Assembly: GCA_902773065.1 (NCBI GenBank)
Contig: CACYDD010000331.1
Coordinates: 1-6,270 of the forward strand
Direction of reading: 5' to 3'
Source of the DNA: an uncultured Ruminococcus sp.
GTDB lineage: Bacteria; Bacillota; Clostridia; Oscillospirales; Acutalibacteraceae
Length of the DNA: 6,270 nt
Part shown: one piece after another, positions 4,513 to 6,270 of the stretch
Layout of the letters: each line of letters begins with the position of its first letter
Numbering within the stretch: position 1 is the stretch's first letter
Translations under genes and position numbers: made by a program
The notes under the pieces: model-generated
What the model was told of the DNA's origin: nothing
The model's database searches: none
What the model saw: only the letters and a program-made list of their open reading frames with translations

Positions 4513-4890
4513 CTATGAGATATTATGTTGCCGATGAACATCCTCTGCGCCAAGCCCGAAACTGATGGACAGTGCCTCGTCAACCTTGTTCATATCATAA
4601 GGACTGAGAGCACCCATTTTTTCTTTCAGCCGCCGTTTGTCAATCGTGCGTATCTGTTCGAGCAGAACAACAGAATCCTTTGACAAACCACTGTTATCGG
4701 CATACAATTTAATATGCGTAGGCAGCTTAGCCTTTGTGCCGCGGCTTGTAATGGCGGCGGCGATCACTGTCGGGCTGTAGCGGTTGCCGACATTATTCTG
4801 GATAATCAGAACAGGACGGATTCCCCCCTGTTCCGAGCCGACGACCGGGCTGAGATCGGCATAATAAATATCTCCTCGTCTGATTAGCAT
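4513..4890 (-). CDS. mazF: MazF/NdoA family mRNA interferase (toxin endoribonuclease)
   Basis: A 125-residue protein, slightly longer than the 116-residue B. subtilis NdoA (MazF) that it closely resembles. Family motifs are in order: RRGDIYYADLSPVVGSEQGG (4-23), RPVLIIQNN (25-33), YSPTVIAAAITSR (38-50), KLPTH (55-59) and LEQIRTIDKRRL (77-88). Arg25 and Thr48, which match the catalytic residues of the Bacillus enzyme, are present, so it should be active. It cleaves single-stranded mRNA at short sequence motifs (UACAU in the Bacillus homologue; specificity here unknown). The start is ATG 4890-4888; an in-frame TGA lies three codons upstream, and a GGAG is 11 nt away, longer than ideal. No mazE/ndoAI-like antitoxin gene lies upstream on this strand, which is unusual. 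It ends in a strong terminator. A C-terminal tail after residue 113 (GLGAEDVHRQHNIS) extends beyond the usual fold. Confidence 0.95.
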   Translation of the reverse strand: MLIRRGDIYYADLSPVVGSEQGGIRPVLIIQNNVGNRYSPTVIAAAITSRGTKAKLPTHIKLYADNSGLSKDSVVLLEQIRTIDKRRLKEKMGALSPYDMNKVDEALSISFGLGAEDVHRQHNIS

Positions 4891-4920
4891 AGCTTTTCAC
4901 GCTCCGAATTTTTGTTTGAT

Positions 4921-5003
4921 GCAGCTTTGGCTGCTGTTATGTGCTGATACTATTATTTTGTCCCACACAAGACGATTTAAATCACCGCTTTCGGAATCAG
5001 CAC
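4921..5003. repeat. Nested inverted repeats in the mazF leader region
   Basis: GCAGC-TTTG-GCTGC forms a 5-bp stem at 4921-4934. GTGCTGAT (4941-4948) is repeated inverted as ATCAGCAC (4996-5003), and between these lies the 10-bp palindrome GATTTAAATC (4974-4983). The block covers 30-115 bp upstream of the mazF start and could be an operator or a folded 5' leader. No promoter with good boxes could be fixed here; the rest of 4891-5247 is non-coding as far as I can see. Confidence 0.4.
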
Positions 5004-5130
5004 AATTTTATTACTATATTATATTCAAAATCCGGCTGTGTTGCACCTCAAAATTTATGTATTCTCTGCTTTCGACAACGACGTGAAAAATCTCCTCCTT
5101 AGAATAATCTCTGCTGATTGTAAAACGGTG

Positions 5131-5146
5131 ATATATTTAAATATAT
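5131..5146. repeat. 16-bp perfect AT palindrome upstream of the ECF sigma gene
   Basis: ATATATTTAAATATAT is fully self-complementary and sits 11 bp upstream of the putative -35 box of the ECF sigma operon. Its position would suit an operator, but an all-AT palindrome can also arise by chance in such a spacer. Confidence 0.4.
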
Positions 5147-5156
5147 GCACAGAGGA

Positions 5157-5184
5157 TTGTTTTAAGAACAAAAAAAATTATAAT
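5157..5184 (+). promoter_or_regulatory. Putative sigma-A promoter of the ECF sigma operon
   Basis: TTGTTT (5157-5162) and TATAAT (5179-5184) are 16 bp apart, about 65 bp upstream of the GTG start. It would give basal transcription of the sigma/anti-sigma pair. Confidence 0.45.
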
Positions 5185-5189
5185 TAAGA

Positions 5190-5217
5190 TGTAACCTTTT
5201 GTGTTTTCATGCAACTA
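5190..5217 (+). promoter_or_regulatory. Possible ECF-type autoregulatory promoter
   Basis: TGTAACC (5190-5196) followed by a T-rich spacer resembles the -35 element (TGAAC/TGTAAC) read by many ECF sigma factors, and these genes commonly activate themselves. The -10 side, GCAACTA at 5211-5217, departs from the usual CGTC, so the match is half good only. Confidence 0.35.
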
Positions 5218-5247
5218 ATCATATAAAAGCAGGACGGGAGGGATATT

Positions 5248-5760
5248 GTGCAAGTCTTTGACGAATTATACGACAAATATTATTCCGATGTGTTTCGGTT
5301 TCTGATGAAGCTGTGCAGTTATCATCAGGATACTGCCGAAGAACTGACACAGGAAACATTTTTTCATACATATCTGCAAATCACAAAATTCAAGGGCGAC
5401 TGTCATGTCAAAACATGGATTCTTCAAATCGCCAAAAACAGATATTTCATGTATCTGCGGAAAAACAAAAATACAGAAATCAGTATCAGTGATGCTCTCC
5501 CCTACTTATCCGAAACAACCGAATCGGAGCCGGAAGACAAACTATTCAAAAAGAAACTGATACAGGATTCACTGAATATCATATTCGGATTTCAGGAAAA
5601 TATGAAATATGTTGTTCTGAACAGAATCTACTGCAATATGCCCTATTCCGAAATAGCAAAACGTCTCGGGATATCGCAAAGTTCGGCAAAGGTTCTCTAT
5701 CACAGAGGGAAACTGCTGCTGAGAGAGAAATTGAAGGAGGAATACGGTTATGAAATATAA
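5248..5760 (+). CDS. ECF-family RNA polymerase sigma factor
   Basis: A 170-residue two-domain sigma factor, the normal length for extracytoplasmic-function sigmas. Domain 2 spans about 4-73: the helix around DTAEELTQETFFHTYLQI (28-45) is followed by the -10 binding segment VKTWILQIAKNRYFMYLRK (54-72). After an acidic linker (79-98), domain 4 spans about 105-165 with the helix-turn-helix MPYSEIAKRLGISQSSAKVL (131-150) and the basic YHRGKLLLREKL end. The start is GTG with GGGAGG 6 nt upstream. Its last codons overlap the next gene by 11 bp, so sigma and anti-sigma are made together. It would guide RNA polymerase to stress or envelope genes when the anti-sigma lets go; the inducing signal is not visible. 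It shows no close likeness that lets me name it SigW, SigV or SigM. Confidence 0.93.
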   Translation: MQVFDELYDKYYSDVFRFLMKLCSYHQDTAEELTQETFFHTYLQITKFKGDCHVKTWILQIAKNRYFMYLRKNKNTEISISDALPYLSETTESEPEDKLFKKKLIQDSLNIIFGFQENMKYVVLNRIYCNMPYSEIAKRLGISQSSAKVLYHRGKLLLREKLKEEYGYEI

Positions 5761-6270
5761 CTGCAATATTGTAAAAGACCTTATGCCGCTTTATGATGAT
5801 GAGGTACTGAGTGAGGAGAGTAAAACAATGATACGGGAGCATATCAGCGAATGTGAAAACTGCAAAAATATTTTTAACGGCATGGAAAAGGAAACCGAGC
5901 CGGAAGAGGAAGAAGAAAAAGAAGCTGTGAAGGAATACGCCAAGCAAATCAAAAGAATACGAATCGCAATGGTGTGTCTGTTTATTATCCTTGCCTTTTT
6001 TGTAGGTGTACGGGCATTTTTAACAGAACATATGCATTGCAGCAACCCTGTTTCTGCCACTGCCAGACTTTACACCGTGATGTATACCGACACTCCCTAT
6101 GCCATTATTCAGGAAGAGCCTGTTATCATCATTCTGTCAAAAAACCGTATGAGTTTTGATGAAGTACTGTCCGCTGTGAATCTGGAAGGATACAAAGAAG
6201 ATGCAGAAATGCAGCTCGCCGGCGACCACTTTTTCAAAAAGAACGGCAAAACCATTATCATTTCCGAATC
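5750..6270 (+). CDS. Zinc-finger membrane anti-sigma factor (3' end outside window)
   Basis: The frame is open from ATG 5750 to the window edge (173 codons seen) and shifted one base relative to the sigma gene, whose stop it overlaps (11 bp). AAGGAGG lies 9 nt upstream, inside the sigma gene, which suggests translational coupling. Residues 1-44 form a ZAS-type anti-sigma domain: MKYNCNIVKDLMPLYDDEVL, then H31-x3-C35-x2-C38, with Cys5 as the likely fourth zinc ligand. A very acidic and charged stretch (46-71) precedes one membrane segment at about 72-91 (MVCLFIILAFFVGV). The rest (92-173) would lie outside the membrane, with no sensor domain that I recognise. Expected role: hold the ECF sigma at the membrane until a signal alters the outer part or triggers proteolysis. 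Function rests on the zinc motif, topology and gene position. Confidence 0.88.
   Translation, partial: MKYNCNIVKDLMPLYDDEVLSEESKTMIREHISECENCKNIFNGMEKETEPEEEEEKEAVKEYAKQIKRIRIAMVCLFIILAFFVGVRAFLTEHMHCSNPVSATARLYTVMYTDTPYAIIQEEPVIIILSKNRMSFDEVLSAVNLEGYKEDAEMQLAGDHFFKKNGKTIIISE

Noticed and set aside
5014..5136. A 40-codon open stretch on the minus strand with an AAGGAGGAG inside (5100-5092), a possible antitoxin gene upstream of mazF.
   Set aside because: There is no ATG, GTG or TTG at a suitable distance in this frame, and the only downstream GTG would leave nine codons. It does not resemble MazE/EndoAI. It might be a decayed gene, but the evidence is too thin to list.

Overview
The window looks like chromosomal DNA of an endospore-forming Firmicute, most likely a gut clostridium of the Ruminococcus/Oscillospiraceae type. 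The reasons are an adjacent spoIIGA-sigE pair, strong AGGAGG-like ribosome binding sites with some GTG and TTG starts, sigma-A promoters close to consensus, AT-rich spacers with degenerate 7-bp repeats, and a TxpA/BsrE-like type I toxin. The genus is an inference from style; no marker gene fixes it.

Layout. (1) 3-461, plus: the C-terminal end of a MATE-family multidrug/cation antiporter, cut by the window edge. (2) 474-1877, minus: a lipoprotein solute-binding protein of sugar ABC importers, convergent with the MATE gene and with its own tandem promoters. (3) 1974-2348: an intergenic region that holds a compact type I toxin-antitoxin locus. A 34-residue hydrophobic toxin (2113-2217, minus) and a short antisense RNA (about 2042-2125, plus) are transcribed towards each other from near-perfect promoters and overlap at a shared bidirectional terminator. 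(4) 2476-4141, minus: spoIIGA then sigE, the membrane protease and pro-sigma factor that start the mother-cell programme of sporulation. (5) 4142-4512: a spacer with a 7-bp repeat array, a 15-bp perfect palindrome, a candidate spoIIG promoter and the mazF terminator. (6) 4513-4890, minus: a MazF/NdoA mRNA interferase with no visible antitoxin gene beside it. (7) 4891-5247: a divergent control region with several inverted repeats and candidate promoters. (8) 5248-6270, plus: an ECF sigma factor and an overlapping zinc-finger anti-sigma factor that runs off the end.

How they work together. SpoIIGA in the septal membrane is expected to cleave the N-terminal pro-sequence of SigE. The ECF sigma/anti-sigma pair is a translationally coupled membrane stress switch. 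The short toxin should be held silent by its convergent antisense RNA, possibly with help from G/C blocks in its own leader that can sequester the ribosome binding site. Two different toxin types (type I membrane peptide, MazF RNase) flank the early sporulation operon; any functional link is speculation.

The most rewarding item is the type I toxin-antitoxin locus, which is too short for ordinary gene callers and can be reconstructed here down to both promoters, the ribosome binding site, the terminator and the overlap.
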